DNA of 57,581 nucleotides from contig JAHHIE010000043.1 of NCBI GenBank assembly GCA_019358945.1, positions 1 through 57,581 on the forward strand, read 5' to 3'. The translations under genes and the position numbers were made by a program. Of this stretch, positions 1-6,086 are shown in pieces. The first letter of the stretch is position 1, and each line of letters begins with the position of its first letter. This stretch comes from Stenomitos rutilans HA7619-LM2. GTDB lineage: Bacteria; Cyanobacteriota; Cyanobacteriia; Leptolyngbyales; Leptolyngbyaceae. The notes below the pieces were generated by a model. The model saw nothing but the letters and a program-made list of their open reading frames with translations. It was not told where the DNA came from and searched no databases.

Positions 1-116
1 CTGCCAAGGCGCGCACGCGTGAAGCACTCGACCAAGCCTTAACCCACATTATCAATGATTGTATTTCCGAGGAGGATGCACTCGGTTGGTTCGCTCACTG
101 TGGCTTATTCATTTGA
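1..116 (+). CDS. C-terminal end of an unrecognised protein (truncated by window start)
   Basis: A frame is open from the first complete codon at position 3 to a TGA at 114-116, giving 37 visible residues that end in HCGLFI. The 5' part lies outside the window. I do not recognise a family. It runs tail to tail with the short gene on the other strand and overlaps it by 12 bases, so only one of the two may be real. Confidence 0.3.
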   Translation, partial: AKARTREALDQALTHIINDCISEEDALGWFAHCGLFI

Positions 117-257
117 AAACCGCTGTAGCTCCTCAATAATTTCACTGCCGCGCACTGAAGCAAAATCAATGTAGTATTTCTTGTCCTCAGGATTTTTAAA
201 TACCAGCGTCTTACTGGGATCACAGGCTCTGCGAAATTTTGCTCGATCAAGACTCAT
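105..257 (-). CDS. 50-residue protein resembling only the N-terminus of cyanobacterial P-loop NTPases
   Basis: ATG at 257 to TAA at 105 encodes 50 residues beginning MSLDRAKFRRACDPSKTL and continuing with YYIDFASVRG and IIEEL. From memory this is the conserved opening segment of a family of large cyanobacterial ATP-binding proteins, in which it precedes the Walker A region. Here the frame stops after about 50 residues and no Walker A follows, so it is either a remnant or a stand-alone version of that domain. It lies 41 bases downstream of the XRE regulator on the same strand and could be cotranscribed with it. Confidence 0.45.
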   Translation of the reverse strand: MSLDRAKFRRACDPSKTLVFKNPEDKKYYIDFASVRGSEIIEELQRFSNE

Positions 258-298
258 AAGGTTTTTCTCTTAATCAACTGCGAGGCGGGCAACTCTCT

Positions 299-757
299 TT
301 ATTTTTCTCGAAGCTTATTTAATTCAGAACTCTCTGTTTTCTGCGGCAACTCCAACCTGATTCGCTGCTCTTCCTTCCCTCCCACCTTATCCCGCTTTAC
401 CACTGGCGGTGCATCCTTCGCCGTATCCAACCGATCTGCCATCACCCGCATCACCTGGGCAAAATCCCGCGATGGCATCACCTCAACTCGATCCAGGATG
501 TCCTTGCTCGTTAGTCCCCGATTTCGCCCATACAGGTAAGCCACAAAGTCCTCAACCAGCATCCCTCGCCTCCGGGCAAGCTTCTCTAGATTCTCCAGGT
601 TCGGCAAATTCTTACCGTTCTCCCAAGATTGCACCGTTGATTGCGACACATCCAGCAGTTGGGCAAACTCACGCTGGGACAACTCACCCCTTGCCTCCAA
701 CGTTGCAGCCGCTAATCGTTTCAGTACGTTTTCGTCCACAAACACCGCAACGAACAC
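299..757 (-). CDS. XRE-family helix-turn-helix regulator
   Basis: The 152-residue product has a Cro/CI-type helix-turn-helix at about residues 25-75: the segments LSQREFAQLLDVSQSTVQSW, ENGKNLPNLENLEKLA and FVAYLYG are typical. The C-terminal half is charged and has no recognised domain. The start used is a GTG at 757; further in-frame GTG codons a few residues later cannot be excluded. It is transcribed away from the ribbon-helix-helix gene at 871, and the shared interval contains two inverted repeats. This is the arrangement of a lysogeny-type or plasmid copy-control switch, so I infer it regulates the element's replication or excision genes. The true targets are unknown. Confidence 0.75.
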   Translation of the reverse strand: MFVAVFVDENVLKRLAAATLEARGELSQREFAQLLDVSQSTVQSWENGKNLPNLENLEKLARRRGMLVEDFVAYLYGRNRGLTSKDILDRVEVMPSRDFAQVMRVMADRLDTAKDAPPVVKRDKVGGKEEQRIRLELPQKTESSELNKLREK

Positions 758-797
758 TCACTCTAAGGAAACACAGAATTAACTCTCACACAATCAA

Positions 798-813
798 ATG
801 ATTGCTTAATCAT
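798..813. promoter_or_regulatory. Inverted repeat, candidate operator
   Basis: Arms ATGATT and AATCAT are perfect and separated by four bases (GCTT). The dyad lies between the divergent XRE and ribbon-helix-helix genes and is a reasonable binding site for one of them. Confidence 0.4.
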
Positions 814-835
814 GTATTATTCTGTTGAATGATAT

Positions 836-851
836 TTCGTTCAAAAACGAA
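836..851. promoter_or_regulatory. Second inverted repeat, candidate operator
   Basis: Arms TTCGTT and AACGAA are perfect and separated by CAAA, the same 6-4-6 geometry as the dyad at 798-813 but a different sequence. If the ribbon-helix-helix gene starts at 871, both dyads are in its upstream region, so each divergent regulator could have its own site. Confidence 0.4.
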
Positions 852-870
852 CATAGTTTTGTTCAAAGCC

Positions 871-1035
871 ATGAGCCAATCCTCCCTGCCCAAACAACGC
901 GAAAACGTCACGATTCGTATGAACCCTGACTTAAAGGAGCAACTACAAATCAAAGCGATTAAGGAAAGGTGTCACCTCTCTGACCTCATTGAACAAGCTG
1001 CCCTTCTCTACCTAGAGCAACAAAAGCCTGCATAG
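871..1035 (+). CDS. Small ribbon-helix-helix (CopG/Arc-like) protein
   Basis: The 54-residue product contains ENVTIRMNPDLKEQLQIKA followed by a short helix with LSDLIEQAALLYLEQQ. This is the beta-strand plus two-helix pattern of ribbon-helix-helix DNA-binding proteins. An upstream ATG at 829 would add 14 residues that overlap an inverted repeat, so I prefer the ATG at 871. It faces away from the XRE gene and is followed after 56 bases by the initiator gene. Such proteins commonly control copy number or act as antitoxins; no toxin is visible next to it, so control of the initiator is the simpler reading. Confidence 0.65.
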   Translation: MSQSSLPKQRENVTIRMNPDLKEQLQIKAIKERCHLSDLIEQAALLYLEQQKPA

Positions 1036-1091
1036 GAAAAATGCCCCATCTACAGCCAGCAGCGGGGCATCTACTTGTACTTATCTGCATC

Positions 1092-1622
1092 ATGACAAAT
1101 CCAGTCCCACCTTCTGAAGCATCAGGGATACAAAAGCCTCCCCAGTTCGTGCAGATTCCCAAAGACTTAATTCGATATGCCCGAACCCTAAAGCTTACAG
1201 GGACTCAATATGACCTCTGGCTTTACCTCTGGGAACTCGACCCCTATGGCGATCGCTGGGTAGACATTCCCCCGCCTGTCGAAATTGCCGCTCTGCTGTC
1301 CGTAGACCCTCGCACCGTGCAAAGAGCCGCCCGCCGACTAGAAGACTGCGACCTGTTTGACTTCCAGATTGAGCGCTGGAAGTGCCGCAATACAACCGTT
1401 TCAGTCAAAACCCGCGATCATTCTACGGGCAAAGAGATCCGCCTTCCGACAAAACGATCCAAAGGGCGACAGAACGATCCCGTTGCCACCAACAAGATCC
1501 CCCTGCCATCAACAGGATCAAACGATCCAAATGAGGGGCTAAGACCTTTACAGGCAGTGGGTTCTGAGTCCCCTCATACTCTTCATACTGATCCACATTC
1601 TCTCATAGACCAGACAGAGTGA
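1092..1622 (+). CDS. Phage O-like winged-helix replication initiator, N-terminal part
   Basis: The ATG at 1092 gives a 176-residue protein. Residues about 15-100 form a winged-helix domain of the kind found at the N-terminus of phage lambda O-type initiators: FVQIPKDLIRYARTLKLTG, then YDLWLYLWELDPYGDRW, then IAALLSVDPRTVQRAARRLE. The second half is polar and low in structure, and its DNA is a 20-bp-periodic iteron array. In lambda the origin iterons likewise lie inside the O gene. The frame ends at TGA 1620-1622 but the same frame stays open beyond it to 2063, so the gene may be a longer one interrupted by a nonsense codon. An in-frame start at 1041 exists but the family-like sequence starts after 1092. 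Confidence 0.6.
   Translation: MTNPVPPSEASGIQKPPQFVQIPKDLIRYARTLKLTGTQYDLWLYLWELDPYGDRWVDIPPPVEIAALLSVDPRTVQRAARRLEDCDLFDFQIERWKCRNTTVSVKTRDHSTGKEIRLPTKRSKGRQNDPVATNKIPLPSTGSNDPNEGLRPLQAVGSESPHTLHTDPHSLIDQTE
1411..1528 (+). repeat. Iteron array with exact 20-bp period inside the initiator gene
   Basis: Six related units begin at 1411, 1431, 1451, 1471, 1491 and 1511. Each opens with a decamer related to AAAACGATCC: CCCGCGATCA, AAAGAGATCC, AAAACGATCC, AGAACGATCC, AACAAGATCC, AACAGGATCA; an extra AACGATCC follows at 1521. The other ten bases of the units are looser (GCC.. and GAC/ACC ends recur). Twenty is not a multiple of three, so the repeat is not protein repetition and must be selected at DNA level, about two helical turns per unit. 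I infer the replication origin of the element. Confidence 0.65.
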
Positions 1623-1670
1623 CAGGCAGAAAGAACAGGGGAGAGTCAATTTTTACTCAATGAAGAATTT

Positions 1671-2063
1671 TTGCCAGCCTTTCGAGAGTGGCTGCTCAAC
1701 AGAGCCAAACAGCTACCGCAATATCCAGCTCTCATTGAGCAGTGGGTTGAAATACAGGCAAAAGTTGAAGCGAACCAAAAAGACTTTCTCAACCACCTCA
1801 AATCCAAAAACGGGGTAAACGTTCCGCCGCCCGTTCCAGACCGCTTTCAAATTGAAATGGCGTGTGCCCAAGCGGTACTCAATGGCGATCGGGCTTGGGC
1901 ACTCAGCAAACTACAGCAGCTCTGGGCTGAAGGCTGGACTGATTTAGTCCAAGACCTTTGCCAGCTCTACCAGGAATGGGGCTTCATCATCTCCAACAGC
2001 GGTGTGGAGGTTGGGCAAGACCAAAACATTCGATCATCAAGCAACAGAGGTGAAGCATCGTGA
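1671..2063 (+). CDS. Downstream part of the initiator reading frame, separated by an in-frame TGA
   Basis: This segment is in the same frame as the initiator gene. After TGA 1620-1622 the frame continues open, with FLLNEEFLPAFREWL and then KQLPQYPALIEQWVEIQ, to a stop at 2061-2063. There is no ATG near its beginning and the nearest purine-rich Shine-Dalgarno-like stretch is about 28 bases before the TTG at 1671, so independent translation is doubtful. It looks like the C-terminal domain of the initiator, comparable in position to a helicase-loader interaction region. Possible readings are a point mutation that killed the gene, leaky readthrough (the stop is followed by C), or two separate genes from a TTG start. 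Its stop overlaps the GTG of the next gene. Confidence 0.5.
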   Translation: MPAFREWLLNRAKQLPQYPALIEQWVEIQAKVEANQKDFLNHLKSKNGVNVPPPVPDRFQIEMACAQAVLNGDRAWALSKLQQLWAEGWTDLVQDLCQLYQEWGFIISNSGVEVGQDQNIRSSSNRGEAS

Positions 2064-2326
2064 CCGCTATCCGGTTTGAATTTATCGACAAGCACGAAGC
2101 CGCTGCACTCCTCAAAGTTCACCCTGGCACCCTCAACCGATATCGTCAGGAAGGGAAACTGATTGAGGGCGTTCACTATACCCGCCTCAGTTCCCAGACC
2201 ATTCGGTACAACAAAGCTTTATTAGAAGACTGGGTCATCAACCGTGATGACCCAGCAGCCCACCGTCGAGCGATCGAAGTCTACCTGGCTTCCCTCTTAG
2301 GCAACCAGTCAAAAAAGAAAAACTAA
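2060..2326 (+). CDS. Small MerR/excisionase-like DNA-binding protein
   Basis: The 88-residue product starts with GTG at 2060, overlapping the preceding stop (GTGA). Residues 8-60 read FIDKHEAAALLKVHPGTLNRY followed by a basic turn and a short wing, the pattern of helix-turn-helix-17 / excisionase-type domains. It ends immediately before the convergent integrase gene. Small proteins of this kind next to tyrosine integrases usually act as recombination directionality factors, so an Xis role is inferred. A general regulator is the alternative. Confidence 0.55.
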   Translation: MTAIRFEFIDKHEAAALLKVHPGTLNRYRQEGKLIEGVHYTRLSSQTIRYNKALLEDWVINRDDPAAHRRAIEVYLASLLGNQSKKKN

Positions 2327-3493
2327 TCAAGTACCAATCAATTCCGGTAGCTTCGGTCTTCCCTGAACATTGCCCGCGTAATCTCGAAAGAGCGTCTGAA
2401 TCTCGTGTCCGGTCATCTCTGCAATCATCGCCGGGTTCAGTCCCATGTCTAGCGCATGAGAGATCAAGGTCCTACGGGTGGTGTAAGGCTTACGGTACTC
2501 TACCTCCACCTTAGACAGTACCGCTTTCCAGGCACGGTTCCTAAAGTTGTGATCGTCGATCGCCCGACCTTTAGGAGACGGGAACACCAAATCATCCGGC
2601 TTTGCATCGGCAGGCTTTCGACTGAGAAGCATTGCTTGCAGTCTTGGAGTCAGAGATACAAACCTGGCTCGATTATTCTTCACCTCTTTCCGATGCCCCC
2701 GGCTCAGACTCTCTCCAATCCAAACCACGGAGCAATCATGGTTGAGATGTACCCACCGCAGCCCGATCGCTTCACCTGTTCGACAGCCCGTTGACAGCAG
2801 AAACTCCACGTAGCCTGAGTAGTGCGCGTAGTAGCAATCGCTCCTGAAACCCTCCAGAATTTTCTCAATTTCCGCCTTGGTGAATGGTTTCGCCTTCTGA
2901 CGTGGCGGCACCTTCACTGTCTTAAGAACGTCCACCCAGAGATTGTTATCTACCAGCTTCTGCTTCATCCCCCATTCCCAGCAGGCACGCATCAAGGTAA
3001 TCCGCTCGTGTAGGGTAATGGGTGCAATGCGCTTCGCTAACCAGACTTTGAATGCCTCAGCGTCAGCCTCCCTTAGAGCGATCGCTGCTTTACCCCTAAA
3101 GAACTGATTGATATAGCCCAGCAGTGCCGAGTACTTTGCCAGCGTCTGTTTGTAAACCTGCTTCGTTTTGTAGCTGATGAATTTCTCAAACAGTGCCACT
3201 ACTGTGATGTGGTCGCTGATGGGGCGCTCTGCTTTGTACTTCACCAACGTGCGATCGAAATTCCCTGTTGCGATGTCACCCTCAATCTGCTTCGCCTTCC
3301 CCTCCGCTACAGTCCGATTTGTCTTGCCTTCTGGCAGTTCCAAATACAGAAAGTACCGCTTACTTTGGTAGCTCCAGCACAACCGCAGTCGTCCTTTAAA
3401 CGTCTGCACCGTAACCGTCCCCTTGGGAGACTTCTTGCGCTTCCCCAATTGAGATACTGTTTCGTGCGATCGCGATACTTCGGCTCTGACCAC
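2327..3493 (-). CDS. int: Tyrosine recombinase / phage-type integrase
   Basis: The 388-residue protein has an N-terminal arm-type DNA-binding domain (about 23-90), a SAM-like core-binding domain (about 95-190) and a C-terminal catalytic domain. Catalytic features visible are the first Arg in TGCRTGEAIGLRW (about 237), the Arg in YTTRRTLIS (about 338, where the usual first His is Thr), the His of MTGHE (about 360) and Tyr in FRDYAG (about 370). The start is a GTG at 3493. The gene lies directly downstream of the tRNA-Pro 3' end and points away from it, as for integrases that use a tRNA 3' end as attachment site. It shares architecture and several motifs with the integrase at 45890-47011. Confidence 0.9.
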   Translation of the reverse strand: MVRAEVSRSHETVSQLGKRKKSPKGTVTVQTFKGRLRLCWSYQSKRYFLYLELPEGKTNRTVAEGKAKQIEGDIATGNFDRTLVKYKAERPISDHITVVALFEKFISYKTKQVYKQTLAKYSALLGYINQFFRGKAAIALREADAEAFKVWLAKRIAPITLHERITLMRACWEWGMKQKLVDNNLWVDVLKTVKVPPRQKAKPFTKAEIEKILEGFRSDCYYAHYSGYVEFLLSTGCRTGEAIGLRWVHLNHDCSVVWIGESLSRGHRKEVKNNRARFVSLTPRLQAMLLSRKPADAKPDDLVFPSPKGRAIDDHNFRNRAWKAVLSKVEVEYRKPYTTRRTLISHALDMGLNPAMIAEMTGHEIQTLFRDYAGNVQGRPKLPELIGT

Positions 3494-3632
3494 ACACCCT
3501 CCTGAAAGGTCGCTATCAGTGGAATTCAGTATCGCAATCGTATCTCAATCAATGCTTGAAACCGTGTCAGGATGTGTAAGGTTGAGGTACCTTATTGAGA
3601 ATGGCAGCTCTAAACCCAGCTTTCTTTAAAGC

Positions 3633-3660
3633 GCAAAAACCCTCTCATTGAGAGGGTTTC
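3633..3660 (-). terminator. Rho-independent terminator after tRNA-Pro
   Basis: On the minus strand the stem AAACCCTCTC pairs with GAGAGGGTTT and is followed by a T run. It lies seven bases past the tRNA 3' end and should stop tRNA transcription before the integrase gene. Confidence 0.8.
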
Positions 3661-3666
3661 ATGCCA

Positions 3667-3740
3667 TCGGAGCGGCGAGATTCGAACTCACGACCCCTAC
3701 TACCCCAAAGTAGTGCGCTACCAAGCTGCGCTACGCCCCG
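3667..3740 (-). tRNA. tRNA-Pro (anticodon GGG)
   Basis: A complete cloverleaf is readable on the minus strand: acceptor CGGGGCG with CGCTCCG, anticodon stem CTACT/AGTAG with loop TTGGGGT (anticodon GGG), T-arm CTCGC/GTGAG with TTCGAAT, discriminator A. CCA is not encoded. It marks the right border of the first integrative element. A TATACT hexamer at 3753-3758 on the minus strand is a plausible -10 box. Confidence 0.95.
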
Positions 3741-3752
3741 ATTTGCTTGCTC

Positions 3753-3758
3753 AGTATA
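3753..3758 (-). promoter_or_regulatory. Candidate -10 box of tRNA-Pro
   Basis: TATACT on the minus strand lies 12 bases before the tRNA 5' end. No convincing -35 box is seen at the right spacing. Confidence 0.35.
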
Positions 3759-3787
3759 ACACGATCGTACAGACCGCTGGTAGCTTG

Positions 3788-4504
3788 TCAGACGACTTCC
3801 TTCACCGCCGCCTGTGCTTCTCGGCGCAAACCCGCTGCGATACGAAATAGCTCTTGCCCCGTGTGCAGGTAATAGTCATCATAGTTGAGCGTAAAAAACT
3901 CTAGCTGCTCGATACCGTCATCAACCTGGTTCAAGCAGTAATAAAGATGGGCGGCAACGCCTGCCAGCGTTTTGGGGTTGGGAAGAGACTGAAAAATGGT
4001 TTCAGCGCGGCGCAGGCGATCGCGACAGTCCTCAAGATAGTCCTGAAAATCCGCCATCAGTACATCGTCAAAGGGATCAGCAGCAAGATTGTCAATCTGC
4101 TCCTTCAAGGGCTTGAGAATTTGCTGTATCAGATGGCTGACAGGCGTATAGACCTGGGTCAACCACTGTTGCAGATGTGCATCTGCCTGCTGAGCCGTTT
4201 GCTGCTGGTTACGGTGACGTGCCTGTGCATCAGCCGTCCGCTGCTGACGGTTCCCTCGGCCTGTGGAAAAACCTGCGTCTTCGAGTTGGGTGAGATAGTG
4301 GATCTGCTGATCATACGATTTACGATTTTCAGGATCGCCCAACACTTCGTAAGCGGCATTGACTCTGGCAATCTTCTCGTGGTTAGCAGTTTCGCGGTTG
4401 CTATCGGGGTGAAACTGCTTGGCTAGCTGACGATACGCCTGTTTAATCTCTGCCTGGGTTGCTGTTGGTTTAACGTTTAAAGTGCGGTAGTGATCAGACC
4501 TCAT
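3788..4504 (-). CDS. J-domain protein (DnaJ-like cochaperone)
   Basis: From the ATG at 4504 the protein has 238 residues. Residues about 4-70 are a J domain: DHYRTLNVKPTATQAEIKQA, the HPD motif at about 32-34, then VNAAYEVLGDPENRKSYD. There is no Gly/Phe or zinc-finger region, so it is a type III J protein rather than DnaJ itself. The rest is helical, with no recognised domain. The J domain stimulates Hsp70 ATPase. The gene follows cysK on the same strand with a gap of 16 bases and is probably the third gene of the Rrf2-cysK operon. A start nine residues upstream, inside the end of cysK, is also possible. Confidence 0.85.
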   Translation of the reverse strand: MRSDHYRTLNVKPTATQAEIKQAYRQLAKQFHPDSNRETANHEKIARVNAAYEVLGDPENRKSYDQQIHYLTQLEDAGFSTGRGNRQQRTADAQARHRNQQQTAQQADAHLQQWLTQVYTPVSHLIQQILKPLKEQIDNLAADPFDDVLMADFQDYLEDCRDRLRRAETIFQSLPNPKTLAGVAAHLYYCLNQVDDGIEQLEFFTLNYDDYYLHTGQELFRIAAGLRREAQAAVKEVV

Positions 4505-4520
4505 GCTGCTTTTTTCAGGC

Positions 4521-5486
4521 TTACCCTCCAAGCATAGCGGGCAAATTTAGCTCAGAGTCCTGGAAGAGAGGGGTACTCAAATAGCGTTCACCAAAACTAG
4601 GCTGAATCATGACAATGAGCTTGCCTGCATAGTCAGGACGACGACCTACTTGAATAGCTGCATAGAGCGCAGCCCCACTCGAAATGCCTGAAAGTAAGCC
4701 TTCTTCACGAGCTAAACGTCGTCCGTAGGCAATCGCATCATCATCAGGAACCGTAATCACCTCATCAATCAGGTTTACATCCAGCACAGGCGGCACAAAG
4801 CCAGCGCCAATCCCCTGAATTTTGTGGGCACCGGGACGACCACCAGACAGAACGGGACTGTTGGCTGGCTCAACCGCGATCGCCCGAAACTCAGGTTTAC
4901 GCGTTTTGATCACATCAGCCACGCCTGTAATCGTGCCGCCTGTCCCCACACCTGCCACGATCGCGTCAATCTGACCGTCAGTATCCTCCCAAAGCTCTTC
5001 TGCTGTGGTTTGGCGATGAATCTGAGGATTAGCTGGGTTGCGAAACTGTTGCAGCATGTAGGCATTGGGTACCGTTTCCACAATCTGTTGTGCCCGCTGA
5101 ATGCAACCGCTCATGCCTTCAATCCCCGGTGTGAGTTCCAGTTGTGCCCCATACGCACGGAGCATGGCACGCCGTTCAGAACTCATCGTTTCTGGCATGG
5201 TTAAAATCAGACGATAACCTTTTGCAGCAGCGGCCATTGCCAGGGCGATGCCTGTATTGCCTGAGGTTGGCTCTACCAGTACGGTTTTGCCCGGTGTGAT
5301 CAACCCGTCTTTCTCAGCGGTATCAATCATGCTGATGCCAATACGGTCTTTGACGGAAGCAGAAGGGTTCATCCCTTCGAGCTTGACTAAAATGCGTGCC
5401 GTACACCCGTCTGCCTGAGGAATTCGATTTAACTGTACCAGGGGGGTGCGACCAATGAGTTCGGTAATATTTTGAGCGATTCGCAT
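4521..5486 (-). CDS. cysK: Cysteine synthase A (O-acetylserine sulfhydrylase)
   Basis: The 321-residue protein matches the PLP fold-type II cysteine synthases in length and motifs. The PLP Lys is K46 in [12 protein letters not shown], the substrate loop [11 protein letters not shown] follows at about 73-83, the phosphate-binding GVGTGGT lies near 180 and GISSGAAL near 265. It makes cysteine from O-acetylserine and sulfide in the cytoplasm. The gene starts four bases after the Rrf2 regulator gene, so the two are cotranscribed. Confidence 0.95.
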   Translation of the reverse strand: MRIAQNITELIGRTPLVQLNRIPQADGCTARILVKLEGMNPSASVKDRIGISMIDTAEKDGLITPGKTVLVEPTSGNTGIALAMAAAAKGYRLILTMPETMSSERRAMLRAYGAQLELTPGIEGMSGCIQRAQQIVETVPNAYMLQQFRNPANPQIHRQTTAEELWEDTDGQIDAIVAGVGTGGTITGVADVIKTRKPEFRAIAVEPANSPVLSGGRPGAHKIQGIGAGFVPPVLDVNLIDEVITVPDDDAIAYGRRLAREEGLLSGISSGAALYAAIQVGRRPDYAGKLIVMIQPSFGERYLSTPLFQDSELNLPAMLGG

Positions 5487-5490
5487 GGGT

Positions 5491-5928
5491 CTAGATGTAA
5501 TACATGATGTCGAGTTGTCGTCGGGCGTTGCATTTTTCGCTTAGGTCTTGCAAAGTACAGCGCTGTAAAACGGCATTTGCGGCTTGATGCGCTTCTTGCC
5601 ACACATCCCAAATGACAGCACTTTCGACTGTTTTGGGCACGATTTGCGGCTCTGCTGATTGGGCTTCGGCACCCTCCAGGCATTGCAGCACTTCCAGAAG
5701 ATTAATCTTCCAGGGTTCACGCGCCAAAATGTAGCCGCCTTTTGCCCCTCGCTGCGATCGCACCAAGCCACACCGTCTGAGTGTAGCTAATAATTGCTCC
5801 AGGTAGCGATCGGGAATTTGTTGCTGTGCAGCAATTTGGCGAATCTGAAGCGGCTCGCCACTGGCATAGTGCGTTGTTAACTCAATCAGCGCCAGGATGG
5901 CATATTCATTCTTACTTGAAATTTCCAC
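5491..5928 (-). CDS. Rrf2-family transcriptional regulator, possibly CymR-like
   Basis: The 145-residue product begins [18 protein letters not shown] and has the Rrf2 winged helix (about residues 1-85; [32 protein letters not shown]). IscR-type Fe-S cysteines are not present as the usual three-Cys cluster; only two Cys near the C-terminus ([11 protein letters not shown]) are seen. In Bacillus the Rrf2 protein CymR represses sulfur genes in complex with CysK. Having cysK four bases downstream makes a similar sulfur-sensing role plausible here, though other cyanobacterial Rrf2 proteins have different targets. Confidence 0.85.
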   Translation of the reverse strand: MEISSKNEYAILALIELTTHYASGEPLQIRQIAAQQQIPDRYLEQLLATLRRCGLVRSQRGAKGGYILAREPWKINLLEVLQCLEGAEAQSAEPQIVPKTVESAVIWDVWQEAHQAANAVLQRCTLQDLSEKCNARRQLDIMYYI

Positions 5929-6010
5929 GGGTAGAGTTTAATAAACAGTAGTTGAGGTCAGATCCCAGATTCATTATACTACGGTTCTACACTGGGGTTT
6001 TTGGATGAGC

Positions 6011-6045
6011 AAAAACAAATCAGCCCTACGATCGCAGGGCTGATT
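6011..6045 (-). terminator. Terminator after porin A
   Basis: Stem AATCAGCCCT pairs with AGGGCTGATT around an ACGATCGC-type loop, followed on the minus strand by a T-rich stretch (TTTGTTTTT). It lies 42 bases after the porin A stop. Confidence 0.75.
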
Positions 6046-6086
6046 CATTCGGTGATCAGCGCTAAGGCCCCTAATCGTTGCTCAGG

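Larger units (their letters stand above)
1..3666. mobile_element. Right end of an integrative element at tRNA-Pro(GGG)
   Basis: The segment from the window start to the 3' end of the tRNA-Pro gene holds a tyrosine integrase, an excisionase-like protein, a phage-O-like replication initiator with iterons, and a divergent XRE / ribbon-helix-helix pair. This gene set and the position of the integrase directly downstream of a tRNA 3' end are the usual arrangement of an integrated phage, satellite or plasmid. The far end and the second attachment site lie outside the window, so size and type are unknown. Unlike the second element at 33-47 kb, this one contains HIP1 octamers (for example near 3080 and 3465), which suggests longer residence in cyanobacteria. 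Confidence 0.7.

Noticed and set aside
409-801. 130-residue plus-strand frame opposite the XRE gene
   Set aside because: Low-complexity, Pro/Ser-rich translation without family resemblance; it is the antisense shadow of a clear regulator gene.
1411-1528. Iteron region as a protein repeat
   Set aside because: The 20-bp period shifts frame at each unit, so the translated residues do not repeat.
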